This document shows, in pieces, positions 9,116 through 20,550 of a stretch of DNA of 64,000 nucleotides. Source of the DNA: Roseiarcus sp963764955 (GTDB lineage Bacteria; Pseudomonadota; Alphaproteobacteria; Rhizobiales; Beijerinckiaceae); the NCBI GenBank assembly GCA_963764955.1, contig CAVXVE010000007.1, positions 1 through 64,000 of the forward strand, in the 5' to 3' direction. Both the position numbers and the translations under genes were made by a program. The notes beneath the pieces are model-generated. The model worked only from the letters and a program-made list of their open reading frames with translations. It searched no databases and was not told the origin of the DNA. Numbering within the stretch: position 1 is the first letter of the stretch; every line of letters begins with the position of its first letter.

Positions 9116-9835
9116 ATGTCATCCGGTTTGGTCCGTTTCGTTCTAGCGGGCTTTCTTGTCGCGGCGGCCGCCATGGCCACTCACGCCGGCATGGCCCAGC
9201 AGGCGCCCGCCGCTTCGCCGTCCGCCCCAGCACCGCCAGCGGCTCAAGCGCCAGCGGCTCCGTCGACCGCCCCCGCCAAGCCAGCCGAAGCGCCCTCCGC
9301 GACCGCTCCAGCGCCCGCCGCTCCCGGGGCAGCCAAGCCCGCCGAGCAGGCGACGCCGTCAGGCGACAATTCGACCGGACAGACGGTCGATCTCCCGGCG
9401 CGGCCGTTCGTCTATACCGAAGGGAAGGCTGACAAGGACGAGATCTATGGCGCCATTCTCAATTCGCTGGGAGTCGTCAAGAGCGCGATGGACAAGGCGG
9501 ACCTCAAGCCGTCCGGGCGCCCGCTCGCTGTCTTCGTCCAATCCGACGACAGCGGCTTCACCTATCATGCGGGGTATCCGGTCGCGGCCGCGCCTGAGGG
9601 CAAATCAAGCCTGACTGACGCGGTCAAGATTGGACAGACGCCGAGCGGCAAGGCCATGCGCTTCGAACACGACGGCGCCTATAGCGATATCGACGCCACC
9701 TACGACGCGATCACAGCTTACCTTGACGACAAGGGCATCGACGCGCAGGACAGCTTCATCGAGGAATATGTGAACGACGTCAAGGATCCGGACGATCCGA
9801 ACCTGAAAGTCAATATTTACGTCCTGCTGAAATGA
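9116..9835 (+). CDS. Exported protein with Pro/Ala-rich linker and GyrI-like effector-binding domain
   Basis: The 239-residue product has a signal peptide (FVLAGFLVAAAAM, cleavage near residue 26). A long Ala/Pro-rich low-complexity linker follows (about 29-90), then a globular domain of about 140 residues. That domain (PLAVFVQSDDSGFTYHAGYPV, MRFEHDGAYSDIDATYDAI, DSFIEEYVNDV) resembles the GyrI/AraC-type small-molecule-binding fold, in which an FxxxGxY-type strand and a terminal Glu line a ligand pocket. The domain is usually cytoplasmic; here it would be periplasmic. The gene stands alone after the gcv operon and converges with the ABC exporter. The ligand is unknown. Confidence 0.72.
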   Translation: MSSGLVRFVLAGFLVAAAAMATHAGMAQQAPAASPSAPAPPAAQAPAAPSTAPAKPAEAPSATAPAPAAPGAAKPAEQATPSGDNSTGQTVDLPARPFVYTEGKADKDEIYGAILNSLGVVKSAMDKADLKPSGRPLAVFVQSDDSGFTYHAGYPVAAAPEGKSSLTDAVKIGQTPSGKAMRFEHDGAYSDIDATYDAITAYLDDKGIDAQDSFIEEYVNDVKDPDDPNLKVNIYVLLK

Positions 9836-9848
9836 GCGGTTGGCGCCG

Positions 9849-11660
9849 TTACTGCGCCGCGTCCGCCGCGGCCGTCAGCGCGGCGGCGCCGGTTTCGAAC
9901 TGGAGCCTGGCGAGCCGGGCGTAGAGGCCGTTCGCCGCCATCAGCGAGGCGTGCGAGCCCTCCTCGACGATGCGGCCCGCTTCGATTACGAGAATGCGGT
10001 CTGCATTGACGATCGTCGCCAGCCTATGGGCGATCACCAGCGTCGAGCGGCCCTGCATCAGCGTTTCCAGCGCGCCCTGAACGAGGGTTTCGCTCTCGGC
10101 GTCAAGCGCCGAAGTCGCTTCGTCCAGAAGCAGTGCCGGCGCGTTCTTGAGGATGGCGCGGGCGATCGCGATGCGCTGGCGCTCGCCCCCCGAAAGCGTC
10201 GCGCCGCGCTCGCCCAAAAGCGTGTCGTAACCCTGGGGCAGGGCGGAGATGAAGCCGTCCGCCGCCGCCTGCCTGGCCGCGGCGACGACCGCCTCGCGTG
10301 CGGCGCCCGGTGCGCCGTACGCGATGTTGTCGGCGACGCTGGCGCCGAAGATGAACGCGTCCTGCGGCACGAGCGCGATTTCCGCGCGCAAGTGCGCTGG
10401 ATCGAGCTTTGCAATGTCGACGCCGTCGAGCGTGACCGCGCCGCTTGAGGGGTCGTAGAACCTGAGCGCAAGTTGGAACAAGGTCGATTTTCCCGCGCCT
10501 GACGGGCCGACGATGGCGACGACCTCGTCCGGCGCGACCCGGAAATTCACCTCGGCGAGGACCTGGCCGTCCTCGCGTCCGGGATAGGCGAAGGAGACAT
10601 TGCGGAACGCGAGTTCGCCGCGAACGGGCCGCGCGAGCTTGGCTGGATGGGCGGGCGCGACGATGCGGGGCTTGACCGCCATGATCTCGCCGATCCGTCC
10701 GGCGGCGCCGGCCGCCTGCGAGACCTCGTTCCACACTTCCGACAATTGCCCAAGCGCGCCCGCGCCGAACACGGCGAACAGCACGAACTGCGACAGCGCG
10801 CCTCCGGTCATCCGGTGCGCGATCACCTCCTGCGCGCCGAGCCAGAGCACGACGACCACGCTGCCGAAAGCAAGGAACAGGGCGGCTGCGGTGACGAAGG
10901 CGCGCGCCTGAGTCATGGCCCGCGCCGCCTCGTACGCCCCGAATGCGGCGTCGCGATAGCGGCTTGCGGTGAATTGCTCGGCCAGAAACGACTGCATGAC
11001 CCGCGCCGCCGACAGGCTTTCGGTCGCGAAGGCGGTCGCGTCCGCGAGCCTGTCCTGGGCGCGGCGGGAACGCTCACGCACCGACCGCCCGGCCGCGTAG
11101 AGCGGGAGCACGATGACGGGAATGGCGGCGAGGACGAAGGCCGACAGTTTCGGGCTCGTCACCACCATCATCGTGATCGCGCCGACGAACAGAAACAGGT
11201 TGCGCAGCGCGAGCGACGCCGAGGAGCCGAATGTCGCCTTGAGCTGGGTCGTGTCGGCGGAGAGGCGAGAGGCGATGTCTCCCGTCTTCTCCGCGTCGAA
11301 AAAACTGGCGTCAAGGCTTGTCAGATGGGTGAAGAGGTCGGCGCGAAGGTCGGCGACCACGCCTTCGCCGAGCGTCATCACCAAGTAATAGCGCGCGCCC
11401 GAGGCCAGCGCGAGCACCGCCACGACCCCGATCATAGCCAGAAAATAGGCGCGGATGATGCCGGCGTTGGACGCCGAAAAGCCGAAGTCGATCATCCGCC
11501 GGACCGCGATCGGAACGACGAGCGTCGCGCCCGAGGCGACGGTCAGTGCGATCAGCGCCAGCACGATCCGGGTCCGATGGGCGAGCGCGTAAGGCGCAAG
11601 CGGCTTGAGCGCGCCGAGCGAGACGCGAGATCTCTTGCTGCCGTTGGCGGCGGACGACAT
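9849..11660 (-). CDS. ABC transporter, fused permease and ATPase (MsbA/LipA-exporter type)
   Basis: This 603-residue half-transporter has an N-terminal ABC exporter membrane domain (about 25-310, six helices such as IVLALIALTVASGATLVVPIA). A C-terminal ATPase domain follows (about 345-580). Walker A is GPSGAGKST, the signature is LSGGERQRIA, Walker B is ALLLDEATSALD, and the H-loop sits in LVIAHRLATI. The organisation matches MsbA-like exporters and the alphaproteobacterial group annotated as multidrug or lipid flippases. It would work as a homodimer. Substrate cannot be read from the sequence. It converges with the gene at 9116. Confidence 0.88.
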   Translation of the reverse strand: MSSAANGSKRSRVSLGALKPLAPYALAHRTRIVLALIALTVASGATLVVPIAVRRMIDFGFSASNAGIIRAYFLAMIGVVAVLALASGARYYLVMTLGEGVVADLRADLFTHLTSLDASFFDAEKTGDIASRLSADTTQLKATFGSSASLALRNLFLFVGAITMMVVTSPKLSAFVLAAIPVIVLPLYAAGRSVRERSRRAQDRLADATAFATESLSAARVMQSFLAEQFTASRYRDAAFGAYEAARAMTQARAFVTAAALFLAFGSVVVVLWLGAQEVIAHRMTGGALSQFVLFAVFGAGALGQLSEVWNEVSQAAGAAGRIGEIMAVKPRIVAPAHPAKLARPVRGELAFRNVSFAYPGREDGQVLAEVNFRVAPDEVVAIVGPSGAGKSTLFQLALRFYDPSSGAVTLDGVDIAKLDPAHLRAEIALVPQDAFIFGASVADNIAYGAPGAAREAVVAAARQAAADGFISALPQGYDTLLGERGATLSGGERQRIAIARAILKNAPALLLDEATSALDAESETLVQGALETLMQGRSTLVIAHRLATIVNADRILVIEAGRIVEEGSHASLMAANGLYARLARLQFETGAAALTAAADAAQ

Positions 11661-11856
11661 TGCGCGGCTGGCTCCTTAGGCGATCCGGGCGGCTTTACGG
11701 ACCTCTTTTTCGCCTAAATCAAGGCGGGCGGAGAGTGGGGCGCCGTCCGTAATCAGGCTTGCGCGAGCGCAGCGCCGGCGCTATAGATCAGCCCAATCGC
11801 GAGAGCCGCCGGAACCCCCGGACGGCTCTTTGCTTGTTCCCTCCGAGATCTCGACC

Positions 11857-12090
11857 ATGAAGTCCGACATTCACCCCAACTACCACATGATCAAGGTCGT
11901 CATGACCAATGGCGACGAGTTCATGACCCGCTCGACCTATGGCGAAGAGGGCGCGACGCTGCATCTGGACATCGATCCGAACACCCATCCGGCCTGGACC
12001 GGCGGCTCGCAGCAGCTCATGGATCGCGGCGGCCGATTGTCACGCTTCAACACCCGCTTCGGCGGGCTTGGCCTCGGCGGGAAGAAGTAG
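11857..12090 (+). CDS. rpmE: 50S ribosomal protein L31
   Basis: The 77-residue protein begins MKSDIHPNYHMIKVVMTNG and contains the L31 signatures TRSTYG, LHLDIDPNTHPAWTGG and DRGGRLSRFNTRFGG. It lacks the CxxC zinc motif, so it is the zinc-independent form usual in alphaproteobacteria. I chose ATG 11857 because the family starts there; the longer frame adds nine unrelated residues. It is transcribed alone, divergently from the ABC exporter gene. Confidence 0.96.
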   Translation: MKSDIHPNYHMIKVVMTNGDEFMTRSTYGEEGATLHLDIDPNTHPAWTGGSQQLMDRGGRLSRFNTRFGGLGLGGKK

Positions 12091-12492
12091 GGCGCCCTCC
12101 CTTTAGAGGAGATGAAGGCCCCGAGCCGCTGCTCTGGATCGCCGCGTCCCCGCGGGTCAAGCCCGCGGGTTCCTCGCGATGTCCGGTCCACTCGAACGCA
12201 TCTGGCCTTGGTCTTTTGATCGGCAAGCACGTGCGGTTGTCTGTGCGGGCAGCGTTGGAGATCTCTGTATTCGTCTTTATGTGTATATCCACTCATATGG
12301 AGCGTCCGCCAGGGCGGCTGTCCGGAGGGAGTGACGGAGTGATAAAAAACTTTCCCCCTTCGTCCCGGCTCGCGCGCCGGTTGTGGACGGAACGTTTCAA
12401 ACAAGCCGCGGCTTTCGTTCCTCGCCTGACCGGCTGGTCAAGCGCGGGCGGATTCCGCCAATAGGAATCTGTATAGGCGATATTTCTGATTT
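12091..12492. other. Spacer between rpmE and the PagL-like gene
   Basis: About 400 bp with only short, mutually incompatible open frames. An AT-richer stretch at roughly 12255-12300 and another at 12475-12500 could carry promoter elements for the downstream gene. I see no RNA gene and no strong terminator. Confidence 0.4.
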
Positions 12493-13242
12493 TTGCAAGC
12501 AAATTCCCTATCGACGACCTTTGCAGCCGACAGGCGTCGGCTGCGCTTGCGTAAGGCGGCAAGCGCCTTTATTCAAGGTTGCGCGGGACTCGGAAAATCG
12601 AGGTTGTCAGTGGGGGCTGGGCGGCTAGCCGTCGTGCTTGCTGGGGTGTGGGCTGCGCTCGGGCTTGCGCCAGCGATCGCCGCCGACATGTCCAGCCTCG
12701 GCATCGATAACACGATGCCGCCGCCCGAGCCGGTGATTGCCTCACCGCCTACCACTTATATCGATATCGTCGATGAAGTCCGGGTCGGCGTCTTCGCCCA
12801 CAACTGGATTCACGACGAAAGCGCCCCGGTCGACGCGTCGGTCGAATTGCTGTCGTCGGCGCTCCCGCTTCCCGGCCCTTCCGACAACCCGTGGTTCGGT
12901 TGGTTTTTCAGGCCCCGCATCAATATTGGCGGGATGATCAACACCGGCGGCAAGACGAGCTACGGCTTTACTGGCCTCACTTGGCGCATTCCGATCTATA
13001 AGGCGTTCTTCTTCGAGGGCGAGTTCGGCGGCTCCGTCAACAATGGCCCGGAGCATCCCGAGGTCGGGCGCATCTTCATGGGATGCCCGATCAACTTTCG
13101 AGAGTCCGGTGGCTTCGGCGTTCAGCTCACTTCGAACATCGACATTATCGCCAGCATCGAGCATAACTCGCACGCGACCTTCTGCACCCACATCGATCCC
13201 GGCATCACCGATGTCGGGGTCCGTGTCGGCTACAAGTTTTAG
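12493..13242 (+). CDS. PagL-like lipid A 3-O-deacylase (acyloxyacyl hydrolase family), outer membrane
   Basis: Members of this family remove an acyl chain from lipid A in the outer membrane. The product has a signal peptide ending near APAIAA, then a beta-barrel-like body. The strand VRVGVFAHNW, the GEFGGSVNNG turn and the putative active-site region IEHNSHATFC (His-Ser near a C-terminal strand), plus a terminal aromatic (VGYKF), fit the Rhizobiales acyloxyacyl hydrolases. The start is uncertain: ATG 12493 gives a long N-region, while TTG 12604 or GTG 12610 would give a compact signal peptide starting just before the hydrophobic core. The gene is monocistronic. Confidence 0.7.
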   Translation: MQANSLSTTFAADRRRLRLRKAASAFIQGCAGLGKSRLSVGAGRLAVVLAGVWAALGLAPAIAADMSSLGIDNTMPPPEPVIASPPTTYIDIVDEVRVGVFAHNWIHDESAPVDASVELLSSALPLPGPSDNPWFGWFFRPRINIGGMINTGGKTSYGFTGLTWRIPIYKAFFFEGEFGGSVNNGPEHPEVGRIFMGCPINFRESGGFGVQLTSNIDIIASIEHNSHATFCTHIDPGITDVGVRVGYKF

Positions 13243-13278
13243 CGCGCCTCGTTTTCACTTCATCACCGCCAGCTATGT

Positions 13279-13352
13279 TGTCATTCCCGCGCAAAGCGGG
13301 AATCCATAACTCTTCAATTCCTTGCTGGATGCCCGCTTCCGCGGGTATGACA
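13279..13352. repeat. REP-like palindromic repeat
   Basis: The segment begins TGTCATTCCCGC and ends GCGGGTATGACA, forming an imperfect outer inverted repeat. Each arm also folds on itself (CCCGC-gcaaa-GCGGG and CCCGC-ttcc-GCGGG). This looks like the short dispersed TCATTCCCGCG-type palindromes found between genes in alphaproteobacteria. A related half-copy lies at 38136. It sits between two convergent genes and may act as a transcript end. Confidence 0.7.
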
Positions 13353-13359
13353 GGCGCTC

Positions 13360-13770
13360 CTACCACCCGACCGCTTCGTCCGAACCGCCGAAACGCGCCG
13401 GCATGCCCTTGTAGTGCGGCAGGTCGTCGACCACAGGCCGGACGGCGAACCGGCACTGCACATGGAAGGCGGGCTGGAATGCGCCCGGCGGGAGCAAGTA
13501 TCCATTGACGCCCCTGAGGCGCCGCGCTTCGACGTCAATAAAGAGGCGCGTGCCGCATTCACGGCAGGTGAAGCGGGGACTGCGCTTCAATTTCCAGGTC
13601 GACGGATCGCCACGCACGACCTTCACGGCGTCGGCGGGATAGACGGATTCCGGGACATAGGCGCCGCCATGCACGGCCTGGCAGTCGTCGCAATGGCAGT
13701 AGAATTGCACGATCGGCTCGGCGCTGATCTCGATCTCGACCGCCCCGCAGCGGCAATGGACTTTGGTCAT
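13360..13770 (-). CDS. GFA (glutathione-dependent formaldehyde-activating)-type zinc protein
   Basis: The 136-residue product has the zinc pattern of the CENP-V/GFA family: HCRCGAVEI near the N-terminus, YCHCDDCQAVHGG near residue 25, and FTCRECGTRL in the centre. These cysteines bind structural and exchangeable zinc in the fold of Gfa. Most family members are not proven formaldehyde enzymes, so the exact reaction is unknown. I chose ATG 13770 (MTKVHCRCG) over the upstream ATG at 13806, because it leaves the conserved motif at the N-terminus. It is monocistronic. Confidence 0.85.
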   Translation of the reverse strand: MTKVHCRCGAVEIEISAEPIVQFYCHCDDCQAVHGGAYVPESVYPADAVKVVRGDPSTWKLKRSPRFTCRECGTRLFIDVEARRLRGVNGYLLPPGAFQPAFHVQCRFAVRPVVDDLPHYKGMPARFGGSDEAVGW

Positions 13771-13978
13771 TCGTACCCCGGTTCGTTCTTGTTCGGCGCT
13801 CTTCATTCCGCGCCATGGGTAACTCGGAGACTTCCGCGCCGGGCCGTTTTCAGCTAGGGAGCGCGGAAGGCCGATCCCGCGTTTGTCGCCCGAGAGTTTC
13901 CGCCCCTTCCGGCCCCATTAGGCCGCGAAGGAGCGTTCTTGTGCGTCTACGCCGCGGAGGCGGCAAACCAGAGACCCC

Positions 13979-17300
<3,322 letters not shown>

Positions 17301-17302
<2 letters not shown>

Positions 17303-17341
17303 CGGCGCTTAAAAAGAGCGCCGTCGCGGCGGTATTTTTTT
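17301..17341 (+). terminator. Probable intrinsic terminator after carB
   Basis: A perfect 9 bp stem GACGGCGCT/AGCGCCGTC with a 7 nt loop (17301-17325) overlaps the carB stop codon. A run of seven T residues follows at 17335-17341, after a 9 nt GC-rich spacer. The spacer is longer than ideal. greA starts 14 bp beyond the T run, so some read-through or a separate greA promoter is likely. Confidence 0.55.
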
Positions 17342-17354
17342 GTACGGATAGGAC

Positions 17355-17828
17355 ATGGATAAACTCCCAATGACCCCTGCGGGCCACGCGGCCCTGGAGG
17401 CGGAATTTCTTCATCGCCAGCAGGTCGAGCGGCCACGAATCATCGCCGCCATCGCGGAGGCGCGGTCGCACGGCGACCTGTCGGAAAACGCCGAATATCA
17501 CTCCGCCAAGGAGGCCCAGTCGCATAACGAGGGCCGGATCGTCGAACTCGAGGATCTGTTGCAGCGGTCCGAAGTGATCGACGTGTCGAAACTGAACGGG
17601 ACGACGATCAAGTTCGGGGCGACTGTCACGCTGATCGACGAGGACACCGAGAAGCAGACCAAGTTTCAGATCGTCGGCGAGAGCGAGGCGGACGTGAAGT
17701 CGGGCAAGGTGTCGATCACCTCGCCGACCGCCCGGGCGCTGATCGGCAAGAAGGCGGGCGATAGCGTCGAAGTGAATACCCCCGGCGGCGGCAAGAGCTA
17801 CGAGATCGTGAAAGTCGCCTATATATAG
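17355..17828 (+). CDS. greA: Transcription elongation factor GreA
   Basis: GreA enters the RNA polymerase secondary channel and stimulates cleavage of backtracked transcripts. The 157-residue product has an N-terminal antiparallel coiled coil (about 1-75). The acidic tip lies in ARSHGDLSENAEYHSAKEAQ, with D and E residues that coordinate the catalytic Mg ion. A C-terminal FKBP-like domain follows (SPTARALIGKKAGDSVEVNTP). The length is normal and the start is supported by the MDKLPMTPAGHAALEAE N-terminus typical of rhizobial GreA. Confidence 0.97.
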   Translation: MDKLPMTPAGHAALEAEFLHRQQVERPRIIAAIAEARSHGDLSENAEYHSAKEAQSHNEGRIVELEDLLQRSEVIDVSKLNGTTIKFGATVTLIDEDTEKQTKFQIVGESEADVKSGKVSITSPTARALIGKKAGDSVEVNTPGGGKSYEIVKVAYI

Positions 17829-17872
17829 ACGATTCCGGTGAATTGCGCCGCGAAAGGGCGCAGGAGGGTGTG

Positions 17873-18391
17873 ATGTCCGCGTTTTCCTTGACCCGCCGCG
17901 CCGGACTTCTCGCTCTCGGGGCTCTTGCTCTCCAAGGCTGCGTAAGCACGCCTCCTTCGTCAGTGGCGGCAAGCGGGCTCCGCTTTCGCGCCATCAAGGT
18001 CGACGTTTCCCCGATTCGAGCCAGCATGGGCGACCCGACCGCGGCCTGGGTGCAACAGGCGCTGCCCGGCGCGCTCGCCCAGTCGCTGGCGCCCTATATG
18101 GCGCCGGGCGACCGCAACGGCGCGACGCTGGTGGCGCGGATCGACTATCTCTATCTTGGGCCAAGCAGCGGCGGTCCTGGCTTCTTTCGGCAAACGCAGG
18201 ACACCATCAACGGGACGCTTCTGGTCAAAAGCCCCCGAGGCCGCGTCGTCGCGAATGTGCCGCTGAGGGCGATTGCCTCCTATTTCCCGATGGCGGTTGA
18301 TCAGGCGCTGGTCGAGCGGGCCCTGCAAGGCCGCGTAGTCGCCCTTGCGCAGGCGTTCGCCGGGTGGGCGCCGAGGGAACTGGGCCTCTGA
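17873..18391 (+). CDS. Predicted lipoprotein, paralogue of the next gene
   Basis: The 172-residue product starts MSAFSLTRRAGLLALGALAL and has a lipobox LQGC, with twin arginines before the hydrophobic core. It is therefore a lipoprotein that may use the Tat pathway. The mature region (RFRAIKVDVSPIRASMGDPT, GATLVARIDYLYLGP, TINGTLLVKSPRGRVVANVP, PRELGL at the C-terminus) aligns along its whole length with the product of 18497-19012. I do not recognise the family beyond this pairing. The start at 17873 follows an excellent AGGAGGGTGTG site. The two genes are separated by 105 bp and are probably co-transcribed. Function is unknown. Confidence 0.75.
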   Translation: MSAFSLTRRAGLLALGALALQGCVSTPPSSVAASGLRFRAIKVDVSPIRASMGDPTAAWVQQALPGALAQSLAPYMAPGDRNGATLVARIDYLYLGPSSGGPGFFRQTQDTINGTLLVKSPRGRVVANVPLRAIASYFPMAVDQALVERALQGRVVALAQAFAGWAPRELGL

Positions 18392-18496
18392 ACATAGCAT
18401 TATGAGAGGACAATTCGTCCTTGAGGCCGCGGTTTCGCCTGCGCCAGCCCTTTTCGCGCGCTGTCTCGGGTCGGGCGGGGACAGGAAGGATAAAAA

Positions 18497-19012
18497 ATGG
18501 TCGCGAGCGCCATGACTCGCCGGGGCGCGCTCACCGCCCTCGGCGCATTTGGGCTTCCATTGACGTGCGCCGCATCTGGCGCCCTTGCCCAAAACGGACG
18601 GAGGTTTGGCGCCATCAGGGTCAACGTCGAGCCGCTGCGCGCGTTCACCGGCGATCCAACCGCGGCCTGGATGGAGCAGGCGCTCGTGCAGGCTCTGCCG
18701 CAGGCCTTGGGGCCTCATTTTGCGCCGCGCGACAGAAACGCGCCGGTTCTCGAGGTCCGGATCGACTGGATCTACCTCGCCCCGAGCCCCGGGGGCCCCG
18801 GGCCAAGAGGGTCCGCGCAGGATACGATCATCGGAAGCTTCCTTGTTCGTGGACCGCGGGGCGGCGTCGAGGCGCAAGTCCCTCTGCGGGCGATCGCCTC
18901 CTATTATCCGAGCGGCGTCGACCAGGCGCTCGTCGAACGCGCCTATCACGGGCGGATCACAAAGTTGGCGCAAGTCTTCGCGGGCTGGGCGCCGAGGGAG
19001 CTCGGGTTGTAA
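18497..19012 (+). CDS. Exported protein, paralogue of the preceding lipoprotein
   Basis: The 171-residue product shares with its neighbour the blocks FGAIRVNVEPLRAFTGDPTA, EVRIDWIYLAP, QDTIIGSFLVRGPRGG, VPLRAIASYYPSGVDQALVE and FAGWAPRELGL. Its N-terminus MTRRGALTALGAFG is Tat-like, but it lacks a lipobox and instead has a cleavable signal (ALA-QN). So one copy appears membrane-tethered and the other soluble in the periplasm. ATG 18497 has an AGGAAGGA site; ATG 18512 is an alternative. The family is unrecognised. It looks like a tandem duplication followed by divergence of location. Confidence 0.75.
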   Translation: MVASAMTRRGALTALGAFGLPLTCAASGALAQNGRRFGAIRVNVEPLRAFTGDPTAAWMEQALVQALPQALGPHFAPRDRNAPVLEVRIDWIYLAPSPGGPGPRGSAQDTIIGSFLVRGPRGGVEAQVPLRAIASYYPSGVDQALVERAYHGRITKLAQVFAGWAPRELGL

Positions 19013-19015
19013 GGT

Positions 19016-19432
19016 CTATGCAGCCGCCATGGCCTCAATTTCAATGAGAAATTCCGAGCCGTAGAGCTTTGAGACCTCAACGAGTGTGACTGCAGGCGCC
19101 GCTGGCGGATTCACACTTGCGAAGAAGCGATTGCGCGCGTCTCGATAGTCGCCGAGGTTATTCATATCGCGCAGAAAGACCGTCAACTTCACCAAGTTGG
19201 CGGCGGTGCAAGCAACGGCTTCCAGCGCTATGGCGAGATTGCGGAAAACCTGCTCTGCCTGGGCGGCGAAGTCATTTTTGCCAACCAACGCGCCGCTTTC
19301 ATCGAGGGCGGTCTGGCCTGCTATAAAGACGATACGTCCTGCTCGGACCTCTACGACTTGGGAATAGCCGGGCGGCGTGCCCAGGCCCGTCGGGTTAAAA
19401 CACCGTATTGGCGCATCATCGTCGCGGCTCAT
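19016..19432 (-). CDS. RidA/YjgF-family protein
   Basis: The 138-residue protein belongs to the Rid family of small trimeric enzymes that hydrolyse reactive enamine/imine intermediates or related compounds. Visible family features are the VFIAGQTALDESGALVG strand-turn, QAEQVFRNLAIALEA, LVKLTVFLRDMNNLGDYRDA and PAVTLVEVSKLYGSEFLIEIEA. A conserved catalytic Arg, present in RidA proper before the final strand, is not evident (TLVEVSKL), so this may be another Rid subfamily. It converges with the gene at 18497, with 3 bp between stops. Confidence 0.85.
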   Translation of the reverse strand: MSRDDDAPIRCFNPTGLGTPPGYSQVVEVRAGRIVFIAGQTALDESGALVGKNDFAAQAEQVFRNLAIALEAVACTAANLVKLTVFLRDMNNLGDYRDARNRFFASVNPPAAPAVTLVEVSKLYGSEFLIEIEAMAAA

Positions 19433-19588
19433 GTCCGTCTCCTTGAATCCGAAACATTAGAGCATGCGTCGTTGTGTTTGGCGATGTTCGGTTTCCCGTC
19501 GTGGAGGATGTTCTCAACTAACGGACGGAGAGGCTTGCGCGCGAGATATTTGCCTCGGGCCCGGCCGTGCTATAGCCCGCCCCGATGG

Positions 19589-20419
19589 TTGGCGCGGGCA
19601 CGGACAGGACAAAACCGAAGGCTCAGCGGCGGTCCGGCGGTCATTCTGGTCCGGCCGCAGCTCGCGGTGAATATCGGCATGTGCGCACGCGCAATGGCCA
19701 ATTTCGGCCTGGACGACCTGCGCCTGGTCAATCCGCGTGAAGGCTGGCCGCGTAGCGACGAATATCGCGACGTCGCCTATGCCGCGGCCGCCGGCGCGAC
19801 TGATCTTCTCGATGCCGCCCGGGTTTTCGCTAGCGTCGAAGCTGCCGTCGGCGACCTCCGTGCGGTCTATGCGGCCACTGCGCGCGAGCGCGGCCAGATG
19901 AAGGCGGTCCTGACCCCCAGCGCCGCCATGGGCGCGAGCGCCGCGGCTTTTGGCGGGAAGCGCGGCATCCTGTTCGGGCCGGAGCGCACCGGGCTCGACA
20001 ATGACGAGGTCGCGCTCGCGGACGCGATCATAACCTTTCCTTCAAGCCCGACTTACGCCTCGCTCAACCTTTCCCAGGCGGTGCTTCTTTGCGGTTACGA
20101 GTGGTTCAAGGCCGCCCAGGGCGATGCGCCGCCGCCGCCGACGATCCCGCGCGTCCAGTCGCCGCCGGCGCAGCGCGAGATGCTGCTCGCCTTCTTCAAT
20201 TATCTCGCGGAGAAGCTTGATCAGAATGGATTTTTCCGCCCCGTGACCAAGAAGCCAGGCATGCGGCGAAACCTGCGCAACATCTTCCATCGCATGGAGC
20301 TGACGCAGCAGGACGTGCGCACATTGTGGGGGGCGGTGGTGCGGCTGGTCGAGGGGCCGCGTGTCGAGGTCAAGACGCGCAAGCGCACGCGGCCGAAAAA
20401 GACCGACGCGTCACCTTAG
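19589..20419 (+). CDS. TrmH-family (TrmJ-like) SPOUT RNA 2'-O-methyltransferase
   Basis: SPOUT enzymes use SAM bound in a deep trefoil knot to methylate tRNA or rRNA. The motifs are present: motif 1 AVILVRPQLAVNIGMCARAM, FGLDDLRLVNP, then GILFGPERTGLDNDEV and SSPTYASLNLSQAVLLCGYEW for the knot. The N-terminus is doubtful. An ATG at 19585 begins MVGAGTDRTKPK, a sequence typical of the family, but it is one frame away from the body. Either a one-base indel lies between 19585 and 19640, or translation starts at the in-frame TTG 19589. The C-terminal tail is basic (RKRTRPKK). Confidence 0.85.
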   Translation: MARARTGQNRRLSGGPAVILVRPQLAVNIGMCARAMANFGLDDLRLVNPREGWPRSDEYRDVAYAAAAGATDLLDAARVFASVEAAVGDLRAVYAATARERGQMKAVLTPSAAMGASAAAFGGKRGILFGPERTGLDNDEVALADAIITFPSSPTYASLNLSQAVLLCGYEWFKAAQGDAPPPPTIPRVQSPPAQREMLLAFFNYLAEKLDQNGFFRPVTKKPGMRRNLRNIFHRMELTQQDVRTLWGAVVRLVEGPRVEVKTRKRTRPKKTDASP

Positions 20420-20462
20420 GAAAGCGAGCACCACGCTGACAGACGGTCCCCGTCCGGGAACG

Positions 20463-20497
20463 AAAAAAACTCTCCAGACAATAGCTTGTCTGGAGAG
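20463..20497 (-). terminator. Strong intrinsic terminator of the His-rich peptide gene
   Basis: A perfect 12 bp stem (20470-20481 pairing with 20486-20497, loop TAGC) is followed, on the minus strand, by seven consecutive T residues (A run at 20463-20469 on the plus strand). This is a textbook rho-independent terminator for the gene ending at 20551. It may also block read-through from the methyltransferase gene on the opposite strand. Confidence 0.9.
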
Positions 20498-20502
20498 CAA
20501 AA

Positions 20503-20518
20503 TGTTTCACGTGAAGCG
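20503..20518. promoter_or_regulatory. parS-like sequence
   Basis: TGTTTCACGTGAAGCG matches the ParB-binding consensus TGTTTCACGTGAAACA at 14 of 16 positions, including the whole central TTTCACGTGAA. It lies in a gap between two convergent genes, directly beside a strong terminator. No parAB or other origin gene is in the window. One degenerate site is not proof of a functional parS. Confidence 0.35.
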
Positions 20519-20550
20519 CAAGCCGCGTAAGGCCAGCGCTTAAGCCTCGT

